From the NCBI GenBank assembly GCA_039602395.1, contig JBCNJP010000012.1:30738454-30802453 (forward strand): a stretch of DNA of 64,000 nt, in the 5' to 3' direction. Each line of letters starts with the position of its first letter. Positions within the stretch are counted from its first letter, which is position 1. The notes beneath the pieces were generated by a model. It was not told the origin of the DNA and made no database searches. It was given only the letters and a program-made list of their open reading frames with translations. The stretch comes from Deinandra increscens subsp. villosa. Lineage: Eukaryota > Streptophyta > Magnoliopsida > Asterales > Asteraceae. Both the position numbers and the translations under genes were made by a program. Positions 22,835-33,790 of the stretch are shown here, one piece after another.

Positions 22835-24418
22835 AGTCTAAGCCCACATGAAGTTTTATCGCCATAGACTATAAGGATTTGGCCATCGGGACGCGGGATG
22901 CGAATAGTCTTCTCGAAGCAAAGAACTTCAGCACGGTGACGAGATAACCCAATCCATGCCCACTATAATATCAAAGCTCCCGAGATGCATTGGAATCAAG
23001 TCAATGGGAAAAGTGTGATCATGTAATTGAATCGCGCAATCACGGATGACAGAGTTGATTGAGATGGATTTTCCATCAGCCACTTCGACTGATATCGGTA
23101 CGTTGAGACTAGAGCGGGCACATGCAAGTAGAGGCTCAAAATCTAAGGACACAAAACTCCTATCTGCACCCGTATCAAGTAACACAGAGGCATAATGGTC
23201 ATTAATGAGAAACGTACCGTTCACCACTTCTTGGTTGGCTTGGGCTTGGTTGGCATTAATGTTAAAAGTACGGCCACGAGTACCTTGATTTCCCACAGGA
23301 GGAGCCCCACGGTTGGCATTGTTGGATGGAACATTGGCATTGGCTAAGTAAGGACAAGCATTGCGGAAATGGTTAGGGTCTCCACAATTGAAGCAAGCAC
23401 GAGCCCTAGGTATGATTGTAGCAGGTTGAACAATAGGCTGATTCATAGGTTGATTGGCAAGTTGAGCATTAGCAGGCTGAGCATTGAGAGGTTGAGCCTG
23501 AACTGGTTGTCGGCATGTGTTAGCAAGATGGCCGAAACGGCCGCAGTTGAAGCACTTGCGGCAGGTGACATTAAGTGGATGGTGATGTTGGCAATTGTTG
23601 CACAAAGGAAAGTAACCAGTATACTGCTTCTTGGCAGGCTGTGCCATAGGAGCCACTTGGGCAATAGGAGTGGCAGGAACCGTTGGTGTAGTTGACAACG
23701 CAAAATTTTGGCTACTTGAATTCCTCTTCTTCTTGTTAGACTTGGAGGACTCGGCCTTGACTTCTTTGGTTGGTTCGGTTGCAGCCTTATCAGAAGTCTT
23801 TTCAGAGTTTTTCTTGGTGCCTTTACGAGTCAAAGTGCCATTCTTGACATGATTGTCAGTCAGGGTAGCAGCCAGTTGTTTGGCTTCAAGAAGTGTCTTG
23901 GGATCACGTCCCCAAACGGTGTCTGAGATCTGCGCTGGAAAACCCTTAATGTATTTTTTCGATAGCCATAGACACGAGAGTGACAAGGTGAGGGACCAAT
24001 TCAGAAAGGTCATCGAAGCGGTCATTGTAATCCTGGTTTTCACCACTGTCTTGCTTGAGGGCCCAAAATTCGTCTGCAAGCTGACGAAGTTCACTTGCGG
24101 GACATAACTTCTTTTTCATCAGATCTTTCAATTCGGTCCAGGACAAAGCCAATGCAGCATCAGTTCCGCGGACATGCTTTTCCCCGTTCCACCAGGTAAG
24201 TGCTCTTTTTTGGAGGACACTAGTGGCATGACGCACTTTAAGGTTTTCGGGGCAATCGCTATTGATAAAAGCGTTTTCAATGCCTTCAAACCACTGTAGT
24301 AGGCTAGTGGCGCCCTCGGAACCATAGAATTTGGGCGGGCTGCAAGAATTGAAGTACTTGAAGTTGCAAGTAGGAAGGGTAGCAGCTTGGTTGACAGGGG
24401 TGGTGGGGGTGGCACCAA
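22835..24418 (-). pseudogene. Gypsy gag and aspartic protease
   Basis: From the right: proline-rich start (24418), the Retrotrans_gag block A-L-T-W-W-N and F-D-D-L-S near 24190-23990, then a lysine-rich linker, a C-x2-C half-knuckle, and two full CCHC knuckles (C-F-N-C-G-R-F-G-H-L-A-N-T-C and C-F-N-C-G-D-P-N-H-F-R-N-A-C). The protease follows with L-L-D-T-G-A-D-R-S-F and I-I-V-G-M-D-W. Frames change between the three gag segments (24418-24128, 24236-23946, 24094-22928), so it is broken. An asparagine/glutamine-rich spacer separates the knuckles. Confidence 0.85.
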
Positions 24419-25328
24419 GGTTTTGTTAGATTTTCACCATCATATTCGGGATGAGTGCCGCCATTTGCTTAGCGATTTGGGAAGCCAACTTAGCGCCGGA
24501 GCTGCAACGAACAGTACCATAGCGACGAGCAGACATGCTGAAATGGAAAGAAAAGAATTGTGAGACAAGGAATGTGTAACAATCAATTGATAAATTCGAG
24601 GGTAAATAATGGAAAACAAAAACCAAATAGTGAAAATCATGATGCCAAATAAATCATGAAATCGTAAGCAATACTGAAAATCATAATCGTGAAAATACCA
24701 TGGAATCGAGCAACGTTAAAAATCGTAAATAAAATTGTATAAGAACACGAAATCAGGTTGCCTTGTTTAAAACATAAGGATTGGCTCTCATTTCCCGATT
24801 GGAAAACTACCACCTTCGACTAATCAGAGTTTATATGGTTCCTAGCAATGTTTTTGTGACATGCTTTGGCCTAATAGGCTACAACACTCTCATCAAGGCG
24901 TCCCAGGTAAGCATCCAGGTCCGACGGTAGGTCCGGATTTGTACGCAACACTTACCTTTTGACAGAGACCCCAACTACCGGTGCTTTCACCCTTCCAGTT
25001 ACTACATGTCCATTGCTAAAAACCTAACTCTGATGGAATTTGTAAATCAAAACAAGACCCTAAAATGGCACGTAAGGTACCATTACTAAGGAAAGAGGCT
25101 AGGAAGCCTCAAGATTTCGTGTATGTGTGTGTGCTGAGTGCTAAGTTTGAGTTTTGAAGATCGCGTGAAAGGTATGATAAAGTGTAAGTTACATCCTAAC
25201 TAATACAAAGTAAGCATAAAAGGGCAATCCCTAAACTAAGCATGCAATACACGAGGTTTCGTGTTTTGGACACCTAAGGCAAATAGTCTAGGTTATTCCG
25301 TTTCTAATAACCTAATTCCCTATAGCCA
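24419..25328 (-). other. Gypsy leader between PBS and gag
   Basis: There is no long ORF. It holds copy 3 of the structured segment (about 24865-25010): TTTGGCCTAATAGGCTACAA, CCCAGGTAAGCATCC, ACTTACCTTTTGACAGAG and CACCCTTCCAGTTACTAC. The inverted pair AGGTAAG/CTTACCT is kept although the sequence around it has diverged from the LTR copies. Confidence 0.65.
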
Positions 25329-25343
25329 TGGCTCTGATACCAA
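25329..25343 (-). other. Primer binding site, tRNA-Met type
   Basis: TTGGTATCAGAGCCA on the minus strand, two bases from the LTR end TGTGACA. It is complementary to the 3' end of plant initiator tRNA-Met, the usual primer of plant gypsy and copia elements. Confidence 0.92.
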
Positions 25344-25345
25344 TC

Positions 25346-26786
25346 TGTCACACCCCAACCGACGGCGGAAACGTCGGGGCATGATTAGATTGCCCATAAG
25401 CTCATGACACTAATTTAAGATGAAAATATTAATAAAACTCATACTTTTATTCATAATAAAATGTCAATACATACTTGAAATTAAACGAATAAAAACATCA
25501 ACAAAAGTCTTATTTAATCATAACTAGGTCCAAGTCCTATGTGGAAGCAACTTGAATCAGGCATTCTCATTTCCTGCAACATGTATAAAATAATGTCAAC
25601 TATAAAGTTGGTGAGCAATCACAGGTTTCGTACATAGCATATAAGTGAAAATCATGCGTCGTGTCATATGTAAGAATACATGAAATATAATATGCTAGAA
25701 TCATTGACAAACCATGAAACTGGGAACAAACACTCAACGCCAGACCAGCTGATCGAGTGGGGGCTACCCGATAGATCTATCCTTGTTTATCCCATTGAAT
25801 CACACAGAATAATTGATAACTCAGTCCGCACACAGATATGATAACCAATGATAACCATAAATTGATAAATCATGCTAGACAATCATATAACACATAATCT
25901 ACACAAAGAGCACATACGCATTTGTAATTTGATAAACAATTGAAAACCATATTTGATATAGGATACATGTTGCATCCCAAAATGGAAAATGAAAATGGGC
26001 AAGGGTTACTCACATGATTTTAAGCGAAGGAAAGTCCACGAGCGAGAGATAGGGTATATGTGAGATTCCCGAGGTCACCCTAGAGGATGTATAAGGGTCA
26101 AATGAATAAAGGAACAAGAATATGAGGGGTTTGGATGGACTTGGGGATATTGACTTAGACTATAATTGTAAACGTGCCTTGAAATTAACTACCCCAAAAT
26201 TATAAACGTGCTTTGGCCTATAGGTTACTAACACTCTCGCCGGGATGTCCCAGGTAAGCGCCCGGGTCCAACTATGGGATTTATGCGCAGCTCTTACCTA
26301 GACAGAGGTCCCGCCTAACAGTGTTTTCACCCTTCCAGTTAGTACACGTTTGTTTTGGAGCATTTGGTTATTCCAAGTTATTTGATATAAAAATTTTAAA
26401 GTGGTAAATGTCTAAATTCTTCAAAGACGTTTAAATCTCTAATTACTTTAAAAACTTTAAAGGGAAAATCTTGATGGTATTTAAATTATCTTAGCTAAGT
26501 CTAGAAGTCTTTAATTATTTTAAAGAGCTCTAAAATAAATTCTTAAGTATTTAATTTAGGAATATTATGGTAATTTCTAAGTCATGAACATATTCTAAGG
26601 CAAATGAGTTTTTAAGGCTTTCTAAAATTCCGAATCATGCTACTAGGTCCATGTGTTCAATAACATTAGAAAACAATAACTAGTTTTTAGCATAAAGATC
26701 TTTGAGAAAATTTTATATGCAAAAAAAAAAAAATTAAGGTTTATGTACATATGATGATAATTGTCCAATTTGTGGTGTGCAATAAT
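25346..26786 (-). mobile_element. 5' LTR of the gypsy chromovirus, truncated by gap
   Basis: Starts TGTCACACCCCAACCGACGG on the plus strand and parallels 17105-18537 until the run of N. About 1.3 kb of LTR is therefore missing or lies in the gap. It contains copy 2 of the structured segment (26214-26354) with all three inverted pairs intact. Confidence 0.9.
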
Positions 26787-27286
26787 NNNNNNNNNNNNNN
26801 NNNNNNNNNNNNNNNNNNNNNNNNNNNNNNNNNNNNNNNNNNNNNNNNNNNNNNNNNNNNNNNNNNNNNNNNNNNNNNNNNNNNNNNNNNNNNNNNNNNN
26901 NNNNNNNNNNNNNNNNNNNNNNNNNNNNNNNNNNNNNNNNNNNNNNNNNNNNNNNNNNNNNNNNNNNNNNNNNNNNNNNNNNNNNNNNNNNNNNNNNNNN
27001 NNNNNNNNNNNNNNNNNNNNNNNNNNNNNNNNNNNNNNNNNNNNNNNNNNNNNNNNNNNNNNNNNNNNNNNNNNNNNNNNNNNNNNNNNNNNNNNNNNNN
27101 NNNNNNNNNNNNNNNNNNNNNNNNNNNNNNNNNNNNNNNNNNNNNNNNNNNNNNNNNNNNNNNNNNNNNNNNNNNNNNNNNNNNNNNNNNNNNNNNNNNN
27201 NNNNNNNNNNNNNNNNNNNNNNNNNNNNNNNNNNNNNNNNNNNNNNNNNNNNNNNNNNNNNNNNNNNNNNNNNNNNNNNNNNNNNN
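26787..27286. other. Assembly gap of exactly 500 N
   Basis: A 500-base run of N, the conventional size for a gap of unknown length. The left side is mid-LTR and the right side is mid-gag of a copia element, so true distance and adjacency are unknown. Confidence 0.98.
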
Positions 27287-27660
27287 TTCTAAAGTATCGC
27301 TGGACTCCTTTATTTATGAACATGTCGTGATGATGAAGGACCATCATGACCATCTTATTGTGCTGCGGCTCCCCCATACCTGAGTGTATGGCATTGGACA
27401 TTATCCTTAGTACACTTCCCGAATGTTATCGCATTCATGCGATCAATTGTTCAGTGGAAACACTGGACCAGCTCATAGAACTTCTACCATGTGCTAAAAT
27501 CAGAACCACATCCGATGTGCTTAGGGTCAAAAATGGAGGTGTGAAGAAGAAATCGAAGACTAAAGCTCATATGGTCAAAGGAAAGAAAGTAGAAAAGTCG
27601 AAGCCGCCACCTCTAATGGAGTGCATCTGCTTTGAATGCAATGAAGTGTGACACTAGAAA
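27287..27660 (+). pseudogene. copia-3 gag C-terminal half
   Basis: Translation in shifting frames gives H-V-V-M-M-K, then I-P-E-C-M-A-L-D-I-I-L-S-T-L-P-E, H-A-I-N-C-S and K-I-R-T-T-S-D-V-L-R-V, closely parallel to copia-1 gag (12216-11839). The zinc knuckle C-F-E-C-N is followed by a TGA and a TAG where its G-H and next residues belong. The 5' part is lost in the gap. Confidence 0.8.
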
Positions 27661-27779
27661 CGCAACTGTTCCGTTCATCTTGCATAGCTGAAGATGACTA
27701 GAAGCTCTCAACAGAGCTCCTCATCAGGTATGTTAATAAATGTTATTGAACTTTTCACTTTTTCCTCCAATACATAGGT

Positions 27780-28483
27780 ATTTGATACTAGATGTGGTCA
27801 TCACATTGTTAATGTTTTGCAGGAACCTGAGAAGTGGAAGAAACTGAAACAAGGTGACATGGAGCTTATTGTAGACGATGGAAAGAAGGTCCCGGTTCTT
27901 GTAACTCGTGTTTACTCTTTGACATGTCATTCTTACCTTGTAGTTAAATTAGTTAATTGTTTATATGCACCGGGTTTATCCAGGAACATTGTTTTTGTTT
28001 CTTCATTGTTTGAACAAGGATTTAGGTAAAAGTTTGATGGTTTGACTATTCTTGCTTATCTTAATAATATATATTATTTTGATGCTAAACCTAGACATGG
28101 TATATATGAAATAAATGTTTTAAAAAAATGACCAAATCTATCATGTTTCTAAAAGAAACAAAACTGATAATAATGATTCCTCTCTATAGCATCAAAGACT
28201 TGGTCATATAAGCAAGGCACGCATCAAGCAGCTACAAAATGCAGGGATTCTTGAATCCTCAAATGCAGACTCCTTCAATGAATGTGAATCATGCTTATCT
28301 GATAAACTGACCAAATCACCGTACACAAAAGTTAGAGAACGGGCCAATGGACTTTTGGGACTAATACATACTGATGTATGCAGACCCTTTAGAACTGCCA
28401 CAAGAAATCAAGAAAAGTACTTCGTAACCTTTATAGATGATTATAGCAGATTTGCTTATACGTATCTAATGAAGCACAAACAT
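27780..28483 (+). pseudogene. copia-3 pre-integrase and integrase start, cut by a CACTA insertion
   Basis: 27817-28029 gives L-Y-A-P-G-L-S-R-N-I-V-F-V-S-S; 28190-28483 gives H-Q-x-L-G-H-I-S-K-A-R, E-C-E-S-C-L-S-D-K-L (zinc-binding part) and H-T-D-V-C-R-P-F-R...F-I-D-D-Y-S-R-F (first catalytic D), stopping after L-M-K-H-K-H. At that point the CACTA terminus begins (28484). The remainder of the integrase was not found elsewhere in the window. Confidence 0.85.
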
Positions 28484-29165
28484 CACTACGTCAAAATGGC
28501 TTTAGCCACAGTTTTTTCGAAAACACCTAGCCATGTTTTTTTTAAAAAAAATGTGGCTAAAGGTAAGAAACACTATTTTTAGCCACACATATTTTGTACC
28601 CGTAGCTAAATATATAGCATTTGGACCCTTTTAGCCACATATTTTTTTGTTTATGTGACAAAAACAATCACGTGCATAGGCTTTAGCCCCTGTTTTACAC
28701 AAATATGTGGCATTTATTTGTGACACTTACAAAAGAGTGGCAAAATGCACCAAACGGCCACGAATTTTTTATTCATGTGACCAAAAACGAATATATATGA
28801 TACCTTTGGCCACGCTTATATAATGTTGTGTGACGGAAAAGTAGATTTTGTAGTTAGTAAATTAAATAAAAATTAAAACTGTTAAGTATATATTATGCGT
28901 GGCTAAATGTGAGCGACATCCACTGTTTATAATTAGTTATGTGGCTAAAAGCTAGTACATATGGCCACTTATATTAGGTTGTGTGACTAAATAGTAGAGT
29001 GTTCATGCCCTTTGTTATTTATTGTAAGTGACAAAGATAAGTAATGGTCACGGTAAATTATTACTTGCGTGGCTAAAGATAACTAATGGTCACGGTAAAA
29101 TATTACATGTGTGGCTAAAGATAAGTAATGGTCACGGTAAAATATTAAATGCGTGGTGAAAGTAG
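28484..29165. repeat. CACTA subterminal repeats
   Basis: At least eight copies of TTTAGCCAC or its complement GTGGCTAAA lie between 28500 and 29165, with further copies near 30036 and 30086. At 29042-29165 they form a 42-bp tandem unit, three copies, each holding GGTCACGGTAAA and GTGGCTAAAG. Such short repeats near the ends are binding sites for the element's DNA-binding protein in En/Spm. Confidence 0.8.
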
Positions 29166-29317
29166 ACGATTTGTTTCCCTCTAAAACACACTTTTTTGTT
29201 TACACCAATTCGCGCGTGTTCAAATCTGCTACCCTATATATACATCATCATTGTTATTTTCCTTTACCGCCATCCATTTCTCGATCTCAAATTCTCTACA
29301 CTAATTCGCGCTCTTCA

Positions 29318-29911
29318 AATGGATAATCAACGCTCCCTTACTTACTGGTATGTGAAGCATAATCGTTTTTTTTACAGTAATGGAAGAAGAAGATCCTTCA
29401 AATCCCATAAATCTGTTCTTAAAAACAATGATGAGAACATCCTGAGAAAATTCCAGCGCAAAAGATTCCTGAATGTTTTAACTACTTTGTTGAGGCAACG
29501 AAATAATTCCGTGTCCTTGATACAAAATTCAATGAAATTGTATCCGAAGAAGATGAAGAAGATGAAACCGGAGAAGATGAAATTGTCAAATCTTGGGAGT
29601 TTTTAACTTCTACTAACAAGATTGAAGTGAAATATATGAATAAAGAAGAGAGTAAAATTTTTTCTGTGGATGAAATTGTTGGATGTTATGATATGAATTT
29701 TCTCAAATAATTGAGTTAAATTGCCCTGATTAACAAAGATGAGAATGATTCTGGGAAAGATATTCAACAAAAGTTGAAGGATACAGTTGCAGATTGGTTT
29801 CAAGATCCTGCGAATAGTGGTCGGATTGAAGAAGGACGTGATGATGATGATGATGATGACGATGCAAGTTCAGGATACATATCCGAAGATTGTAGTGATA
29901 TCGATTATTAA
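29318..29911 (+). pseudogene. Unknown acidic ORF near the CACTA left end
   Basis: There is no recognised family. The first frame (ATG 29320) runs about 95 codons with a basic start; in the next frame a lysine/glutamate-rich sequence continues (E-E-D-E-E-D-E-T-G-E-D-E, W-E-F-L-T-S-T-N-K) and, after one or two stops near 29708, ends with W-F-Q-D-P, eight acidic residues in a row and S-E-D-C-S-D-I-D-Y-stop at 29911. The consistent acidic C-terminus over several hundred bases argues for a former gene. It faces the transposase gene. By position it could be the element's accessory (DNA-binding) protein, but that is a guess. Confidence 0.45.
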
Positions 29912-30109
29912 TAATATATATGTTTATGAACAAATTATGAACAATTTCTTATATGTTTATTTTGTTATGATATCATTAATTAGAATTGAATATATGATGG
30001 TTATATTATATGTTTATCATGTTTCATTATCTTGTTTGCGTGGCAAATTATGACAAATGGTCACGGTATAATAAACAATGGGAATGGGTGGCTAAAAGAA
30101 GACCAACAG

Positions 30110-31241
30110 TCGACGGCGCTTGTAATAATTATTACTTCATTTACTTTTTCATTTACTTTATCGGTCTAATCTCCATCTACCACAACCCTCAAGTATCGAT
30201 ATATAGTTAACTCTGTATCAGTTTTCATCATCATCTCCACAATGCGGCTTTTCTCCCAGTCTCTCTCTCTGTTTTTTGTCCATCATCGCCGGCTTAAATT
30301 GTGGCATTGGCGTCCTCCGAATGTGGAAAACGGTAAGTTATCATCTGCACCACTGAAATTCGATTGAAATTTGCATCTCGGATTTGGTAATTTTTTTTGT
30401 GCAGGGGAAGATTGCACTCTGTCTCTTCTGGGAGCAGGTTTTAAGTTATTGTGGAAAACATGGAGACGAGGAGTCTCTAATGGTTCATACAAATGCTTTA
30501 CTGAGAGCAAGTTTTAAGTTATTATATAATTTTATAACAGTCACTAGCAAGGGCCACATGCTGAGGTTTGCAGAACTTGTATTCTTCAGGTGCTTCTCTC
30601 CCTTTTGGCCCCATGAAGCTGATATTTCCTCAGCCACTTCTTCTCTCTTTTGATCAGAAGCAAGTGAGAAAGCAAAGAGGGATTTGTCACATCTTTTGGC
30701 CCATGAACCTGATTTTTTCTTCAGGTGTTTCTCTCCCTTTTGGCCCCATGAACCTGAATTTTCACTGGCCACTTCTTCTCCCTTTTCAGTTGATCAGAAG
30801 CAAGTGCATGTGAGAAAACAAAGAGAGACTTTTTCTCACTTTTCACTTGATCAGTAGCAAGTAGCCGTTATGATGATTCAGACAATCTCTCTAGCGCACC
30901 ATGTGAGAAAGCAAAGAGGGATTTGTCTTCAGCTGATTCTTCTCCCTTTTAAGTTAGTAGTTTTTAAGTTGTAATTTTATAGATCTATGTATTAATGGAA
31001 TCATACCTTTTGGATTATATATGTAATTGTGTGTGTTAAAGCAGAAGTTGATTTTGTTTACTTAATTTTGACTTTTAATGACTCTGGTTTGGTCAAAGAG
31101 AGGAGACCTGGAACAATCAAGACAAGCAAAACACTTGACTCAAAATTAAGGTCTATAACATTCAGGAATACATAAAGAAAAAAAAGCCAAAAATTGTTCA
31201 GACTCTAATTTGCAAAAATTCAAAAACATTACAATGATCAA
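30110..31241. other. Region between acidic ORF and transposase, with degenerate tandem repeats
   Basis: Starts with a gene-leader-like stretch (CTCCCAGTCTCTCTCTCTG near 30256, then GGTAAGTTATC, a good splice donor, at 30333 and TGTGCAGGGG acceptor-like at 30400). From 30570 to 30960 three or four imperfect copies of a ~130-bp unit contain CTTCTCTCCCTTTTGGCCCC, GATCAGAAGCAAGTG and GAGAAAGCAAAGAGGGA. No conserved coding domain is seen. Confidence 0.5.
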
Positions 31242-33790
31242 TTAATCGGTATTACGTAAAATCATTCCAGTACAGCCAGCTCTATAGTAAACATTGGCAT
31301 GTAGATCTACGGGTGGCAATACATTATCATTGTAAGGAAAAACTACCGTACTAAATTCCTCATTGCCATCGTCTTCATAAGAATCTCTATAATTTCTGGG
31401 AGGTGTCATAAAGACAATATACAATTTTTTATCCATCTGGTCTTTGACGTAAAACAATTGTTGTGCTTGTGACGTGAAAATGAACGGGTCCTCCTTGTGA
31501 CCTAGTGTTTTAAGTTTGACCAAAGTGTAACCAAGACTATCTTTTTTGATCTCACGTGTATTCTCAACCCAGTCGTACATAAACAGGGGGATGCTTTTAA
31601 TATGGTAATCTAGTAGCCATATCTCTTTAAAAACCCCATATAGTAAGGTTTTTGTCCATAGGTTAATACCTCTTTGGAGATGTGCATGTCAGTTGACTCT
31701 ACACCAACCCCGCTGTTCTGGTAAACCCTACAGTATCGAGATATTGTACGAAATGAATAGCCATTGATGTCATACAATTCATATTTCATCACGGTTCTGT
31801 GTGAACCATGTGAAATCCACCTCACGGTCTCTGATATAATTTCTGGGGACTCCACAATCTCCTTTTCAACCTGAAATTCATAGTTCATCAGGAAAGTTCA
31901 TTAGGAAGGTTATAGTTCATCCGGATAGAAAATAGAGTTGTTCTAGACAAGTCAGGTAAGTTTTTCTGGAAAGTTTCAGTTCCTCCGGATTAAAAAAAAG
32001 GAGCAAATAGTTTCAGTTCATCAGTTAAGTATAGTTCATCCAGATACTAGGTAGAGTTGTTCCGGACAACTCAGGTAAGTAATTCAGAAAGTTACATTTC
32101 ATCCAGAATTTAAACTGTAAGAAAATAGTTTGAGTTAACCAGGAAGGTTATAATTCATCCGGATTGAAAATAGAGTTGTTCCGAACAATTCAAGTAAGTT
32201 GTTCCGAAAAGTTACAGTTCATCCGAAATTAAAACAATAAGCAAATTTAGCTGACCTTATTGCGTAACCATTTACCAAATGTTGTGCTATGCTTCTTCGT
32301 CAGGTCATTTAGTCTACTACCAGGATATTCCTTCTCCAAATATTTCATGTGTTCTCTGCAAGTACATGAATTGTAAGTTATCAATTATAAACAGATCAAA
32401 AAAGGTTAATATACTAAATTACTTACTCGATATAAGGCTCAATATCAGGCGTATTTAGCAACACGAATAAATACGCCTTAGACAAGAGCTCTGCAAAGAC
32501 TTCAATTGATCTACCCGCTGACCCAGGACTTCCATCCGCACTGCTATGCTTATTTGATGGAACACCAATAGTTGTGATGTTTTTATGGTATTCGCTAAAA
32601 AACTCAATCGTTTCTTCTATAATGTTCTCCTTAGCAATGCACCCTTCTAGATAAGTTTTGTTTCTCACGTGGCCCTTATTAACCTTCATACACCTCTAAA
32701 TGGATACATCCATCGAAAGCATATTGGCCCACATAATTTTACCCCCGGGTCAAATGAAGCATAACATCAAAAATTGATGGCGGGAAATATTTCTCAAGCA
32801 GGCATAGTGTCACACAAAGATCTGCTTGCAACTTATCAAGTTCTTTCACATTGATCTCTTTGCTGCATATTGATTTAAAAAAAAGAACAAAGCCTGTTAA
32901 TAGCATATCTTGTCGGTTCAGGCATGATTGACCGAATTGCAATCGGCAGAAACTGTTGCATCAGCATATGATAATCATGTGACTTGAGCCCCACAAGTTT
33001 CTTGTCCTTTAGACTAAACAAACTAGAAAAGTTAGAACAATAGCCTTGTGGAACCCTTAAATTATATAACTTGTCACAAAAAATTTCCTTTTCATCTTTT
33101 GTAACGTGTAACACGCTGCAGGAAGTACTGTGTTGTTCTTGTTCTATTTAGGGTGCGACTCTAGTCTTAACTGCAAAAAGTTCAGATCCTTTCTAGCATT
33201 CAGTCCACCCTGTGTCTTTCCAGAAAGGTTGAGCAGAGTTCCAACAAGACTCTCAGCCACATTCTTTTCAATATGCATGAAATCAATGCAATGTTGGACA
33301 CTATTATGCCTCTAATATCTAAGTCTTCGAAACCATATATTGAATTTCTTCCAATATTGTGGTTTCTCTTTATTCTTTCTTTTTATCTTGTCAATCTTTC
33401 CCCCTCTTGCAGTTGAGGTCTCTGGGATTTCTGAATCAGTGGACCTTAATCCCTTTCCCAATTTATTCCTGATATGTCGAACTTCATTATATATCTATTC
33501 CCCGGTCATAGGATCTGCAGTAGCTTCCAACTCTTGTTTACCATCGAAGGCCTTTGTTTTCTTTCGGAATGCATGCGTAGGTGGTAGATATATTATGTGA
33601 CCACCATAACATTGCTTGGCTGAGAAAGGAAGCCTAATGCATTAAGTTTGTTCCCGACATACCACACAACCATTGAATCCACTGTACGAGTAACCACAAA
33701 GTGTATCAAGTGCAGGGTAATCATTAATCGTCCATAAAACAACTACACGCATAGTAAACTATTGTTGCACATACGCATCATACACCTTCA
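31242..33790 (-). pseudogene. TNP2-type CACTA transposase gene (multi-exon, broken)
   Basis: Right to left: W-T-I-N-D-Y-P-A-L...C-G-Y-S (about 33770-33660), G-H-I-I-Y-L-P-P-T-H-A-F-R-K (33605), F-M-H-I-E-K-N-V-A-E-S-L-V-G-T-L (33285), L-K-S-H-D-Y-H-M-L-M-Q-Q (32980), then DUF4218: L-C-L-L-E-K-Y-F-P-P-S (32785), G-H-V-R-N-K-T-Y (32670), a spliced exon H-M-K-Y-L-E-K-E-Y-P-G (32357-32253), and DUF4216: Y-D-I-N-G-Y-S-F-R-T and Y-Q-N-S-G-V (31780-31690), D-P-F-I-F-T-S-Q-A-Q-Q-L-F-Y-V (31480-31430), ending at 31242. Introns have AG/GT borders. Several stops and frame changes; the N-terminal part is missing beyond 33790. Confidence 0.85.
31890..32250. repeat. ~120-bp tandem repeats in a transposase intron
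   Basis: Three imperfect copies carrying GTTCATCCGGAT, AGAGTTGTTC(C/T)(G/A)GACAA, TCAGGTAAGT and a GGAAAGTT(T/A)CAGTTC phrase. They fill the intron between the exon at 32357-32253 and the DUF4216 exon. The GTTCATCCGGA phrase recurs at 33786-33925. Confidence 0.75.

Larger units (their letters stand above)
17105..26786 (-). mobile_element. Ty3/gypsy chromovirus, minus strand, nearly full length (5' LTR cut by gap)
   Basis: From right to left: 5' LTR (26786-25346, truncated by the assembly gap), tRNA-Met PBS (25343-25329), leader, gag with CCHC knuckles and DTGA protease (24418-22835), RT (22833-22147), RNase H (22032-21415), integrase (21454-20513), C-terminus with chromodomain-like fold (20512-19910), a short purine tract, and 3' LTR (19876-17105). 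The order RT-RH-IN defines Ty3/gypsy, and the C-terminal domain and ~2.8-kb LTRs suggest the Tekay/Del chromovirus branch. At least four stops or frameshifts interrupt gag-pol. Confidence 0.9.
28484..33790 (-). mobile_element. CACTA (En/Spm) DNA transposon, one terminus visible
   Basis: The left terminus is CACTACGTCAAAATGGC, preceded by CAT as candidate 3-bp target duplication, inside the copia-3 integrase. Next come about 700 bases of subterminal repeats (TTTAGCCAC / GTGGCTAAA), an acidic ORF on the plus strand (29318-29911), a region with tandem repeats (30570-30960) and a TNP2-class transposase gene on the minus strand (33790-31242). The opposite terminus (expected ...GTAGTG) was not found, so the right limit is the last transposase sequence and the element may extend to 35 kb or be truncated. 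Confidence 0.82.

Noticed and set aside
26643..27401. Long open frames across 26.6-27.4 kb
   Set aside because: They run through 500 N and exist only because N codons contain no stops.
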